Below are positions 33,415 through 45,739 of a stretch of DNA of 64,000 nt, in pieces. The stretch comes from Cryptomeria japonica. Taxonomy: Eukaryota; Streptophyta; Pinopsida; Cupressales; Cupressaceae. The notes beneath the pieces were generated by a model. The model saw only the letters and a program-made list of their open reading frames with translations. It was not told where the DNA came from and did not search any database. The DNA lies in the NCBI RefSeq assembly GCF_030272615.1, contig NC_081415.1, forward strand, positions 508,326,873-508,390,872, in the 5' to 3' direction. The first letter of the stretch is position 1, and every line of letters starts with the position of its first letter. Position numbers and translations under genes: made by a program.

Positions 33415-34784
33415 TCCATGTGGTTGCTGCCACTGTGGAGATGGATTTGAAAAAAATTTCTATAAACTTTGGGGATTATACCAATTTTGAGGTGGAAAAT
33501 TCCCAAAGTTTTGAACATATGGAGGTTGCCACTGATTATTTTGTGCATAAGAATTCCCATTATAACCAGCAAAATATAATGGATCGGGAGGCATACCTTG
33601 TCTTGGGGCCTATGGCCTTCTTTGAGAAACATAGAAGAGTTTTACATCATCTCCATGTACTGGCTTAAACTTAAGAACATCAAGATTTGCAACCAACTTA
33701 CATCTGCAGTTGTCCTCGTTTTGCTTACAGTGTGGACAAAACTCTGTAAACATTACTTCAGCTTCTTCTCGGCTTGAAGACTGTCCAACTAAGTGGTCAT
33801 TATTTATGATATCCTTCTTAAAATCCTCAACAAATACCTCAACTTCATCCTGGAAATGACACTGGTTGTTGTTGATGAGGACTTCCCAAGCTTATAATGC
33901 CTATTCTTCTTGGTAGTGGCCTTGGAATATTTTTGACAGATTTGGTTGATGTCATTCCATGATGATTGAGTTATATCTCCACCTCCCATAAGGTCTAGGA
34001 CATATGTGCATTCTTCACTAATTCCTCATAGAAATATTATCTTGAGAGATTCTTCATTTAGAGTATTGTGTTTAGACTTCTTAACACAAAACAAAAATCT
34101 CTCAAGATAGTCCTCCACACTCTAATCCTCCTTCTGTGTCATTCTGAAGATATCATCTCCATGGCGGTTAGTTCCCCTAAAATAATCCTTATATTTCTCA
34201 ATAAAAAATCATTTCATCTCATCCCATGTATCTATTGAGTTACTCCCTAAGCTCATAAACCATCTCAGGGCAGCTTTTTTCAAGGTGGTTGGGAATATTT
34301 TTAGTTTATGGGCATCCGTAGTGTAATCATAGGTCCTACAGAGGACATCAAATTCAAACAACAAAGTGTCTGGGTCTTCTATAACTAGCTCATAGAATTT
34401 AGGCAAAGAAGAAGTTGGAATGTTCTTGAGGTTAGCATTATCATGCATATCAGAAATGGGAAATTCAAATGTTGGGTTAACAGGTGGATTGCCACCACCT
34501 GGAGGTGGGGGATTACCTCCACCCCCTGGTGGATTTTATCCACCTCCTCATCCCTCCATTGGTCCTTGGTGAACAACTAGAGGGTAATGACCCTCTTCAG
34601 GTGGTCCAAAAAGAAAATGAAGTCTATTTTCTAGAAGTTCAAATGCAGGATAGTCTGAATTATCTGGGGCTTGATAAAGTGTAGCAAAAGGATTTACACC
34701 TGGTGCTTCATATGGATTGAGTCCTCTATGATCAAGGTGATTAAGAAGGAATCTACCATGGTCATCTCTTCTTCCTCTATGCAT
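33340..34784 (-). pseudogene. Ty3/gypsy gag remnant
   Basis: From 34784 on the minus strand: an N-terminal segment (GLNPYEAPGVNPFATLYQAP), a Pro/Gly-rich linker around 34500-34560, then the retrotransposon gag core at 34448-34209 (IPTSSLPKFYELVIEDPDT, LFEFDVLCRTYDY, KAALRWFMSLG, SIDTWDEMK). Degraded sequence follows with SVEDYLERF and an Asn/Gln/Pro-rich tail (NNQWQPPYVQNF) near 33530. Several stops and shifts are present. No protease or RT follows towards 33000, so the element is truncated after gag. PBS and LTR lie upstream at 34888 onwards. Confidence 0.85.
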
Positions 34785-34887
34785 GTAGATTCAAAAAAAT
34801 GCTTAACAACTTATCTTAACTATCAAAACAAAATTCTAACTGAAAACTTGAAAACTCATGACTGTGACAGGATCTTAGTTTGGCACC

Positions 34888-34910
34888 ATCCCCGACAACA
34901 ACACCAAAAA
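34888..34910 (-). other. Primer-binding site of the gypsy element
   Basis: Directly before the LTR edge, the minus strand reads TGGTGTTGTTGTCGGGGATG. This resembles the TGGCGCCGTTGCCGGGGA type primer site of plant Ty3/gypsy elements (tRNA-Asp class), with several changes. Confidence 0.65.
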
Positions 34911-35900
34911 TGTCTGCCTTACCAATTAGGATAATAACTAGACTTGAATCCTTAACTCAAGGATTGGACATCCCTTCCAAATATCTATCATTCCTATGGT
35001 TGAGGTTCTTTTACTTGTCAACCCAGTGACGTATTACTTGAAATGGGTCAGTATTGTTTGTGCACTGAGTTCCACTAAAAGCCATTCTATCCTACTGCAG
35101 CAAATGAAGTTAATGAAACAAACACACAAAGATGCATTAACTAAATGGCTATAGGAAATCTTAACACTGAAAGATGATTTAAATGAATAACTGTTATCTA
35201 CATTCAAAGCTGGCAAATATGAACTACACTGTTTGCTTTGGCTGCACGAATGGTCACAGGATCTAGTTTTAGTGGCTGCAGGAATAGTCAATTGCCATAA
35301 CAACTACTACAACAAAAGAAAACTTAATTCAATAGTTACATAGGATTACTAACCAAGTGGGCCCCCTTGGATGAGCATACCCAGATTTCAAAATGCTTCT
35401 ATATGCTCAAAATAACATAACTTTATTCATTGTCTCCAAAAGTTGTTACAATACATAAAACAGGGAAAATACTACTTAAATTTGAAAACTCTGTCTAACC
35501 TCTATGAAGAGGTTCAGAACTTTATTTATAAGAAGATTATAACAAACTCTTAATTACCTAGACCATGCCCATGAGAATAGGAGGAAACTTTTATTACAAC
35601 AAGGAAGAAGTCAACCACAAAGATCGTGGGACTTTCATCATTACACAACCAGGAATATATCATGATGGTTTTCACTAGATTGTCGTGTGCTGAAGACAGT
35701 CATACATAAATTTGGAACTACCTCATTATTCTTCAGCCACTCCACTCGAACACCATCTTCCTTATTGTCTTTAATGCTCTCAACTGCCTTGAGAAACCTC
35801 TAATGGCTTGCATGGCATGATCCTCCAATTGGTATAGCTTGACCGCTTCTACAACTACTTATTTATTCCTACATCAAAGGTTAGAGCACACAAGCACATA
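34911..35900 (-). repeat. 5' LTR of the gypsy element (outer edge approximate)
   Basis: The inner edge ends GGCAGACA on the minus strand, next to the PBS. A TATA box (TATAAATAAA, minus) at 35521-35530 fits an LTR promoter. The outer end could not be fixed and 35900 is an estimate. Confidence 0.5.
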
Positions 35901-36099
35901 CAAATCCATTTTCTATCAACCATAACATTTATGCATCCATACTCGAAATTATTATAGTAATTTGCATAGTTGTAGGAATGTATTCGTAGCCAAAACAATA
36001 CAAGGTTCAACATGATCGGTTAATATCCAATAGGCACACAGTCAAAACTCTAATATACCCTATGACCTTCACATTGTCCGATTACACAAATTAAATCAT

Positions 36100-37309
36100 G
36101 AAAAACACAACAGACATGGATACAAAAAGAGATATTATTTCAACTCATCGGCAGCAATAAGACAAATAAGCAAATTGAAAGCACAACACACAACACCAAG
36201 ATTTTGACGTGGAAAACCTGATTAAGGGAAAAACCATGGTGGGAACCTACCCACAGTAAGATGATACTCTGCAATAGTATGTGAAATATTACAATGGGGA
36301 ATGCACATGTATTCAGGCACACTTCCTAGAGCTCACTGCTCAAAAGATAATGGCCTAGAAGGATACAATCCTTAGGGAAGCCTCACTGACTTACAACAAG
36401 ATTCAGACTACAATCCAGAAGAAATGAACTGAAGGAATAACATATCCAAATGCGTGATTACAGTTCCAGTTAAGCACGGTTGTCTTCTCAGCAACACCAA
36501 TGTCTCCACACAATCACAATACCGAAGGATAAATCACTTGTTCGCACATACACCACTCTCTGATAATGCAAACACAACATCGACACCTAAATTACATAAA
36601 TATATCACCTATATATACAATTCATCAACCTTGATAACAAGGTCAGCTAAACCCTCAACCCTCAATTACAAAATTACATCACACGATACAAAGATCAACC
36701 ACTGGAACAATATAATGATTTACATGACATAACATGGACCTAATTCAAATTCCCAAATGCTCAACTCCATCGAAAATCACACCAAGATCAACCGCAACAC
36801 GCTACACCACCAAGAATACCGCATAACACAAAAATCATCACTCGTTCATAGAAACCATCAAAAACTCGCACAACGATCAATGCAGATCACCAAAACAAAT
36901 AGGAGACTACTAGAAAACATCAGCAAACATGTTAGAATCAACAAGAGCAGCTGCACCAACACCACTTATCAAATCTTCATCGATCAACAACTAAAGATCA
37001 GGAATACAACTAATCAGCAACTGTCACGAAGAAAGATAACTTGCAGAGAAGAAAATCATGATCCATCTAAAATGAAGATACACAAGACCATCCCAAACAA
37101 TATCCCAAAATCTCAGCACAAGATTTAATCACATTGGAATGTACTGGAGGAAAGACTGAACTCTGCAATACACTAATCAGTAAAACAACACTGCAAACCG
37201 GATCATAAGATCTTCCCAATCAATGCACACTGGATAAAATCACAGGAATATGTTGACAGCAATGACAACAACATATCCTAGCAGCAACAATGACCAACAA
37301 TATCCAACA
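36100..37309 (-). repeat. Another LTR, minus orientation
   Basis: The right edge reads TGTTGGATATTGTTGG on the minus strand (37309 leftward), a normal LTR start. A TATA-like TATATATAGG lies near 36610 (minus). Near the left end (36188-36250) is the GGTTTTTCCC...GGTTTTCCACGTC block typical of U5/R in plant LTRs, also seen at 27.86 and 45.87 kb. Frames at 36454-36732 and 36757-37128 are Asn/Thr-rich translations without meaning. The left edge and target duplication were not found. Confidence 0.6.
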
Positions 37310-37564
37310 CCCACTCCATTCTCCCATAGCCTCTTGTGCATTGTGCTTGCAAATCTGAGAGCAATTATAACCAAATAAAATATCTTGGTAGATAGGAGAA
37401 CAATGGAGTCAAGCATCTCTTGAATGCTTATATTTATTCGTTTATGTTTGTTTTATGTTTTGCATCTCTTGAGGAAGATCCCCATTGTTATGATGTTGGA
37501 TTAATATCTAAATCTTTGCTTATGGTTGGGATTTATAAGATTCAAGTTTAATTTTTTAATACCT

Positions 37565-38248
37565 ACATCATATATAGATAATGCTACCTACTTCTCGTCT
37601 TATAAAATAACTAAGTTTTGTTTCGAGTATAGGATCATCCTTGCTCATTCTTCAGACTGTTACCCTTAGGGGAATAGTCAAGAATAATTAAGTAACAAGA
37701 ACTTGGTTACCATAATCAATAAATTGGTGTATGAAAATCAAAGATCCTAGAATAAGGAATTCTTTGATGCGTTATGGGCAAATCATATTACCCCAAAATG
37801 GGTGATTGGCATGTCTCCATTTTAGCTCCTATATGACCTGAATGCTAATATTCCTATCACCTTGGAGTAGCCTGCTTTGAAATTGGCTAAGGCAATAGAA
37901 GATGAGACTTTCAACAACTTTATTGATAAGAACATCGTGTTCCTTTCAGAATTGGAAGAAAAGTGCATACAAGTGGTGGATCACATTGTAAAACACCAGA
38001 GTCAGGTAAAAAAACTCTTTGACAAAAAAGAAATATCCTAGAATTTCCAAGTCAAAGATCTAGTTTTATTGTAGGATAAGAGAAGAGAACCTAAAGGGAT
38101 GCACAAAATCTTTGATTCTTTGTGGAGAGACCCTCTCACCATTCATCAAATTTGTGGTGAGAAGATTTTTCTTCTGGCATATGTCCAAGATAGAACACCA
38201 TTTTTGTTGCCTTATAATAGAAAACATCTAAATTTGTTCACTCAGTGA
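37565..38248 (+). pseudogene. Ty3/gypsy integrase, C-terminal half
   Basis: Integrase core signatures survive: DNATYFSSYKITKF (second catalytic Asp), YPxGNSQE (catalytic Glu region), NKEFFDALWANHITPKW, then ELEEKCIQVVDHIVKHQSQ, the FQVKDLVLL...DKRREPKGMH block, and a terminal LPYNRKHLNLF before a TGA at 38246-38248. This end structure, without a chromodomain, is that of Athila/Tat-like rather than chromovirus elements. In-frame stops make it dead. The orientation is opposite to the gypsy gag at 33-35 kb, so they are different elements or the region was rearranged. The upstream RT part is absent. Confidence 0.85.
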
Positions 38249-38631
38249 AGTGTCAGATAAGTTTTATACATATTTGTATATTTTTGCTTCTTTTTCTTTT
38301 TGTCTTTTTAGCATCTTTGGTCACCTAACTCTATAGCCCAATGGATGGATGAAGGAACTTAAAATTCTAAGGATTCTACTCCCTTCAATTTTTTCAAAGA
38401 ATGATTGAAGGAAGTTCCTCAATCAGAGTTAGCTATGCACATCCTCTAAGAATGATCTACAAAGTGATTTTCAGTTATCCTCATGTACAGTATGACCCCT
38501 AAAAAGTCATTTCAATCGGACCTCTCACTTTGACTTTTGAAATTTATAAAGTCCAAGTTTTAAAGTTAATTTTTATGTCTTTGTTTCAATACGAGTTTAT
38601 TCTCCAAAATTGCATTTTGTTTATTCAAATA

Positions 38632-39804
38632 TATGCACTTCGGTTTTTAAAACCTGAGGTGCATATTTATCCAAGACAACATGTAAATCAAGTTTTAAAT
38701 TCGAGGTACAGTTCCTTAACCCACACATTTTGCAATAAATGCACTTATAGTTAAATTATAAGAGACATTTTAAATCACTTTTTGAGTCATTTTGGATTGT
38801 TTCTTTCTCATTTCTTCATCTCTTTCAATCATCTTTTCCTGCATTGCCTCTTTGGTGTTTGGATTCTCAACGATTCTTGCGTTTTTTCTCAAACCTTTAT
38901 TTTCAATGTATATTTTTGTTGTTCTTCGCTTCGATTTTAATTGTTTTCTTTTCCTTAGGGTTCGCATTTTTTCATTTTTCTTAGAGGGAAGGCAAAAAAA
39001 ATTTCTCTGACCTTACCCTATTTTCCACTTCACATGATGCTCATGTTATTTGGGATTTGGATCCTAAACAACATAATGACCAAGCCGTGTTGTTCGAGAT
39101 TTAAGTCTCAAACAATGATAACACCATGAACGTCTTTTATGTCTAGAGTTTTAATATCATGGTGTTGGTTTTTTCTTACACCCAAATGAGGTGTATTTCA
39201 GGGTTATAAACCCAAACTACACCCTCTATCTTCGACAAGGTGTATTTCGGGTTTCCAACCCCAAACTACACTTACTATATCGCCGTAGAACCATGTGTTG
39301 GTTGAGGTTTGAAACCTGACCAACAACTACCATTGTGTTGGTTGGGTTTCAAACCTCGACCAACATCATATATCCAATCCTTTCTATTTGACCTCTTAGT
39401 GTTGGTAAAGTCTCAAACCCCAACCAACACCATTTGACTGCAACCTATTGTCGAGTTCGAGTTTATGTTTAGGTAGGTCGAGGTTTAAAACGCAACAGAT
39501 ACTTGATTCAATTCCTACCAAGTTTAGATCGGTGTTTAAATCCTGACCTACACCAAAATGTTCCTAATGTGTACATCGCATTCTGAAACTCAATATGCAC
39601 AACGAATTTCTTCTCAATGTGTCCATCGACTTTTAAAACCTGATGAATATAATGACATTCCTTAAGCATACATCAAGTTTTAAAACCCAATGAACATAAA
39701 TTTTCACTACCCTATTACATGTAATTTGGGATTTAAATCTTGATTTTCATATATGTTATTCATCCTTCAATGCATTTCAGGAAATTATCCCCAAAATGCA
39801 TTTT
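38632..39804. repeat. Array of about a dozen different palindromes downstream of the gypsy integrase
   Basis: From 39043 to 39804 imperfect palindromes of about 30-40 bp follow each other every 40-60 bp, with an outlier at 38632-38665. The centre is usually GGTTT-n-AAACC or similar, while the arms differ: TATGCAC/GTGCATA (38632), ATGTT/AACAT (39043), CACCATGA/TCATGGTG (39122), GGTGTA/TACACC (39190), GTGTA/TACAC (39240), TGTTGGT/ACCAACA (39296, 39336), GTGTTGGT/ACCAACAC (39399), AATGCATTT/AAAATGCATT (39769). Arms change together within each unit. It probably belongs to the 3' non-coding part or LTR of the gypsy element. Confidence 0.8.
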
Positions 39805-40780
39805 TGATCTAAGATGCATAATTTTTCTAAGTCTAGAGATATTTTTGAAACATCATTGTAGCTTTCTTTGACATGTTTGAGCCCTCTCTAAGCAAAAAGA
39901 ACATGAAGTATAAATATCAAAACATGATCTTGGCTACTTAAATATCTTCAACCATAAATAATATCAAAGACACAGAGATCAAGCATGTTGATATGTCTGA
40001 GTTCTTGAAGAGGGTTTGAAGACGGAAAAATCATATCTAAGATCTTATGGGAGAAGATTCAAATAGATTAATCATCCAAAAATAAAGTACTTGCAACGAA
40101 CATACATGCAAAATCCAATGTCTAAGATAGGACACACAGATAGGCATGAAATGGGAATTTTCATCCATTGCACTCCTATCTATCAAGGTATTAAGTTTAA
40201 AATGGATTCTCTTAGAAGCACTACATAAGATGCTATGAAGAATGGAGATTTGAAAGATGAATGCAAATTATATGAAAGCTAGAGTGTGAGAAAACAAGAA
40301 ATGCAAGAGTGCAAAGATGAAGTAAAATGCTAGATCATTGAATTGAGAGGGGTTGGATTTAAATAGTTTTCTTCAAGGAGATATCATGCATCAGGATGAA
40401 TATGGGATAATAGGAGATTAGTGGTATAAGAGAAATGAGTAGTAAGGAGAGAATATAGGTGGTAATGGGAAATGATAATTGGTAAAGAGTATTTATTAAT
40501 GTTTAATTTAAATAAATGGAATGAAGAGAAGTGGATAAATGATAATAATGAAATATATGAATATTAATAATCTAATGGAGAATTGAAAATGAATATATTA
40601 TAATATTGTGAATAATATGAACAATGGATAATGGAAATAATGGAATAATGATACGGTATTATGGATAATAAGAATATTATATGATAAAGATCCACCTGAT
40701 GATGTAGGAATAATTAAGATTGATTAAGAGGACAATTTAATGGAAAAATTTATGTGTCTACAGGGTTAACAATCAACCAT
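39805..40780. other. No gene; AT-rich with TAATGGA-like degenerate motifs
   Basis: Between 40400 and 40700 the sequence is full of variants of GGATAATGGAATAATG, a cryptically simple stretch. Nothing coding was seen. Confidence 0.45.
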
Positions 40781-40791
40781 TGTCTCCTTAG

Positions 40792-43735
40792 ATGCAAAAA
40801 ATTGTTAATAGGAACATACATCTGATGACCTCATTCCCAATATTTCCCCATGAGCTCGAAATTGTTATAGCAATAGCCGTCAACTTCAATGTGGATGGAA
40901 GGTGTGTGAAAGATGTAGATGGAAGTATAATAATAATAATGGATGATAAATTCTTTGATAAAGTATTCAAATTCCCTAGTGTTGAAGAATATGTTGATAT
41001 CACCATGCAATCAACACAAAAGTATTATGACACACACAATGACAAATGCAAAAGGATCATCAATACCAGCTCGCTCATAGAACAATTATCTACAATTGCA
41101 AGGTAGCAAAAAAATATCTATTGAAGTGACTTAAAGGAAGAGGTAAATGACTTGATCACCCTTCTTAGCAAGATCAAAGGTCTTTCAGAGTCTAATGTTT
41201 TCCAAGAATGGATGTACCAACACATCTATATCATTAGGAAGGGAAATCAGAAAATCTTTTGGGACAAGCAAATTAGTGATGTTATCTATGACTAGTTATC
41301 CAAAGTGATAACTACTCTAAAGTTCTACATGACATCATACTTGGTATATGTAGCTACTTCAATGAGACACTTTTAAGATCTCACCTCAAAAGATGACATG
41401 AGGCAAGTAATAGTTCATGTGCATTACACCCAATTGACTCTAAATAATAGTGTTAATCATTTTAGAAGAGTCAATGATGTATTATTTGGATCTTTCATGT
41501 TCATGTTTGGTAAAAATCTTATGAAGACAAGGGTATCACAAGAATCTTGGGATACTGTTAACAAATATGGTTATATGTATCTATAGTTCCCAACCTTCAC
41601 ATATATAAGAGTGAGATTCCTTGATGACTATCCTTGCATGCTTCCTAGACACCCCACCGATAAGATTGCACTCATGGAGTTGTGTAGATAGATCATGGCA
41701 GTACATGGCAGACAATCTGAATCACAAAAAGCTAGATTTAAATTGCCTCTCAAAATTGGTAGGTATTTAGTGATGATCACACAAAGCCAAGGATGTGGAT
41801 TTTAATTGTTGAGGCATGACGAAAAATCTCAAAAGGAGCTATACACATGTGCATGGGATATAACACATTTGGACCAAATCCATGACAAATGAGGAAGTTA
41901 GAAACATGAAATACAATAGGCTTACATTGGACCAAATATAAAATATTAACCTTGCTGACATCTTAAAAGATGTGACATCCTTGATCTCATCTATGAGGAA
42001 AAGAATATGTTTGATTCACCTCTTCCCCAAATTTAGTGGTCCCAAAAGGTGTCAAGTTCAAAGAAATATTTCAGCCCATTCAAGCAAACACGAATATATG
42101 GTTGCAAAAGAAAGGGATAAAGCTAAAACTTTTCAATATAAGATCAGAGGTAGATTTTGTAGGACCTGTTGGCAAGAAATCAAAGTTGAGGACTAAAAAC
42201 AAGGAGGATATTTAGTCCACCAAGAAGGCACCTGGATACAAGTTTTCAGTGGGTAAGGATAGGGGTGCAAAACAAGGATAAACATTTGCTCGAGCTAAAG
42301 AGCAAGTTGAAGAACAAGTTGAAGAAGAAGATGGGAAAGAAGGAGATTAACAAGAGAAATAATACCTAGTTGGGAACCTACAAGAACTTAAAATTATACT
42401 AGGACATGAACCCATATAAGAGGTCGCCCCCAAGGTCTCTATTCTAGTATCTTCTATGGTAACTTACTTTGTCTCTAATTTTCAAACTTTGCCTATTTTT
42501 TCCATTGTCTCTGCTACACCAACAATTTCAGTTCATTCAATTCATTAATCAACCTCTAGCAAGTCTATCTTTGACTCCCCTCATGACAATGTCGAGAATG
42601 TGTTCAAAACACTCTCTTCTTTCCTAGGTTTGTTAGAGGTGTCCACCACTATGCTTGTTGCAACCATGATGGATTTTGACAAGTTTATGTCTAAGTCCTT
42701 TCCAAGTACTTCAACCATGGAAGTCCCTCCAACTATCATGACACATAGTACTCCAATTGTAACCATAGTTATTTAGGAATAGGTTACAACCACATAGGCC
42801 TTAGTTACAAGTGCTAGAAATAGAATCATTACCCTTCCTTCTTGGTTGGATATAATAACCCCTAAAAGTAAGAAACAAGCCATCTCCCTAGATGACTTCG
42901 ATTTTGTCAAACTTGTTCATACAAACCTAAAGGTTGCAAATAAGGCAAAAACAATTTCAATGGTGAAGGTGGATCAATCAGGGAACAAATATGTAGAAGT
43001 GGACTTGCCTCCCCTAGAAAAAATAATTGAAGTTCAACATTTTTCTTATGTGGTAACAAGGATAGATCTTAGAAAGAAAATGCATGAAAGTGTCAAGGAT
43101 GACTTACATGCAGCTATGGACACACTTGTAGAAATATATCATGGAAACAAGGCAATCAAGGATAAACTTAAGCTTCAAGTAGAGAAGCTCACTATCATTC
43201 TAATAAAGATAATCCAATCTTTGGAGGTGGTTGAACCAGTAGGTACATATGTTGATGAAGAGGCCATTAAAAGAGATTAGCGTATTGGTGTCTTGGAAGG
43301 GTAGTAAGTGCATGGGTGGTAGACTACTCTCACAGGGAACACATCTATTAAGTTCCTCCATCAAGTTGTTGGATAACTTGAATAGTGTTAAGTCTAAATT
43401 GGAACAAACACTTGATCTTCTATCTCAACAATTACAAATACAATAAAAAAAACATGATACTTGGTCAAAGCTAAAGGACTTCAAATTAGAAGTGCTAGTG
43501 GATAATGGAGTAATCCTCACCAAGAGGAAGCACATTGAACAATGGGAAGTGATTAAGCATCACAAGGACATTCTTGACTAATTGACAAAGGATTTGCAAA
43601 AGGAGCAGGAAGAGAGTGTGGATAAAACACTTGACATAATGGCTAAAGTCTTTGATCTCCATTGCAAATTACTTGACGATAATCATAAGACGCTTCCTGT
43701 AGACATAGTTATTCAATAATTTAGTTCACTAATTT
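40792..43735 (+). pseudogene. Decayed unidentified coding region
   Basis: Plus-strand frames with protein-like character follow each other. 40792-41589 stays in one frame with three or four stops (FPIFPHELEIVIAIAVNFNV, DDKFFDKVFKFPSVEEYVD, then NNSVNHFRRVNDVLFGSF). After more shifts, 42846-43280 encodes a Lys/Asp/Glu-rich segment (SLDDFDFVKLVHTNLKV, DLHAAMDTLVEIYHGNKAIK), probably coiled coil, and coding character fades towards 43735 (DNHKTLPVDIVIQ). Altogether it suggests a former protein of several hundred to about a thousand residues. I recognise no domain. A transposon-borne ORF is the likeliest origin in this setting (inference). Confidence 0.45.
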
Positions 43736-43739
43736 AAAT

Positions 43740-44790
43740 AAAGATTGAGATATAAGATTTCACAATATTGTCTACTGATAAATTAGTGGATTTTTAATTG
43801 ATTTTGGAAAACCTAGAGACCATTTTGAAGAAGCACAAGAAAGGATATGTCAACATATAATATTCTATCACAAGGGTTCAAGCCATTTTAAATCACACCT
43901 TGTGATCCCATGAATTAGAGATGTAAGCTTCCCTTCAGAAATGTAGTGTCCCTCATACACTCACATGTTGATTTATGCATCAATAGACCTATTTAGACAC
44001 ATGGTTGATACTTTGATGACTACTAATGACTCTATCTTTACTTTTGATGATACTGGTGATGCGAGATACTTTATGTGGACATATGCTATTTGACGATTCA
44101 TGCGGATGATGATGGATATTTGATATGACTTATATGATTGATGATACATTCTGGATTACTTGATAGATGGATTTACATTGGATGGATTATATGCACTTGA
44201 TATTCCTATGTGGACTATATGATTTATGATGTTATGATAGTTCTGACCCCTATTTCGTGATTATGGTTCATGCGATGTATTGATGTTGTTATTGTGTGAC
44301 TGTCTTTGTGGAAGGGATGATGCCTTATCACTCATTGTGAGCATGATATGGTGTTGTGATTCTCTTTTCACTTGCTTGTTTATCATGATGTATATATGTT
44401 GTATATGTATCATATTACGTTTTGGTGGTGGTGCAGGATTGCAAGTACCAGACATCGACTCCACCTGGTCTCACAAGTTTGAATGTGTCTTATCCCAATG
44501 GCAAGTTGTTGGAGATGGTATGAGTTTCCTTCCTTCACTCTAGGCTTAGTTGTTCACCTTGTTAGTTGTGCCATGGCGTTATTTGTGGTTAGAATCTTGT
44601 GTTGATGTTTGCCCCTTTGTTAGGTTGTTCGAGGTGATGTGGTTGTGTAGTTATTATTTAATTAATAATTGGATTTATATTACTCATTAATGACTATATT
44701 GATTCATTATATAGCATGATTATTTATTTATTTGGGTTATTTAGTGTTTAATTGATTATTTGATATTTAATTTATTGTTGAGATTTTGTA
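43740..44790. other. No gene; ATGGAT/GATGAT-rich low-complexity stretch
   Basis: From 44000 to 44250 the sequence is a degenerate mixture of GATGATG, TTGATATG and TGGATGGAT words. The frame at 44280-44543 has no domain. The stretch ends at the T-run that marks the 3' end of the following LINE. Confidence 0.4.
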
Positions 44791-45739
44791 CTTTTTTTTA
44801 TATTGCATATAAGGGGAAAATTGTTACAAAAGAAACTTCCATCTCCAATAACCAACTACCTACAACCTAATGTAAAACTGGGTCGTAGATCCATAAGACT
44901 ACTTAGGACTATATACAAAAATGCACAGAGTTATGTATACATGGACCACATAATCAGATGAGTACATAGGTTTCAATACAAAATTACACAATGCTCATGA
45001 GCGAGGTATTGTAGTGCTAAGGCCAGATCATGTCTGCGCATGCTCTTGAAAAGCCTCCATCCAGGCCGTCCACCCCAGGGGGCCTTCCATCCACACGGCT
45101 TGTTTTCCTTCAAGTAATTGTGAGAGCATCTGAATATCATCTTTAACTGGGTCTCTGATTTTGTCAACCTTTAGTCCAAGGCTCTCCATTGCTAGATCAA
45201 CATCTTGCTTTCCTTCTGCTTCCTACCTCCACTTGTATCCATTATCCATCTCATGTAGGTACATCTTTGTGTTTCCATCCTTAATGAATCTAAAGAATTT
45301 GTGCTTCTCAATGTTCATTGTCACAAAGACCTGCAAAAAAATGCGGTGAAGGGTGAGTCCACGAAACGACTTAGTAAGGGCCCTAGCTATACCTTGGAAT
45401 TTGTCTTCATTTCTAATTTTCCATATATACCATAAAATTTTAGTGGAAAGAATATGCCAAAATAAGTTAGTATCCTTTTTTAGACCCTTAATATAACCAG
45501 TGAGAACATCTAGCACAGTAATCTAGTTAGGAATAGAAATACCAAATAACAGCTAAATTTCTCTAGCAATACTACATTCAAAGAAAATGTGCCTAACAGA
45601 CTCAAGCACCCTACACATATTACAAATATCATAATTACTATGATCTTTTCTTAATGGCAACCTGTTGATTATCATCAGCCATTTAAAGTATTTTTCCTTG
45701 GGTGTAATAGGACTACTCCATAGTGAAAGGAAAGCATAG

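Noticed and set aside
33321-33668. Plus-strand frame of 115 codons
   Set aside because: The minus strand in the same place reads as the Asn/Gln/Pro-rich gypsy gag tail (NNQWQPPYVQNF), so the plus frame is a shadow.
36454-37128. Open frames of 92 and 123 codons
   Set aside because: Asn/Thr/His-rich translations of AC-rich LTR sequence; no start context or domain.
39043-39804. CRISPR-like array (regular short palindromes)
   Set aside because: There are no identical repeats with unique spacers, no cas genes, and the setting is plant nuclear transposon DNA; the units differ from each other in their arms.
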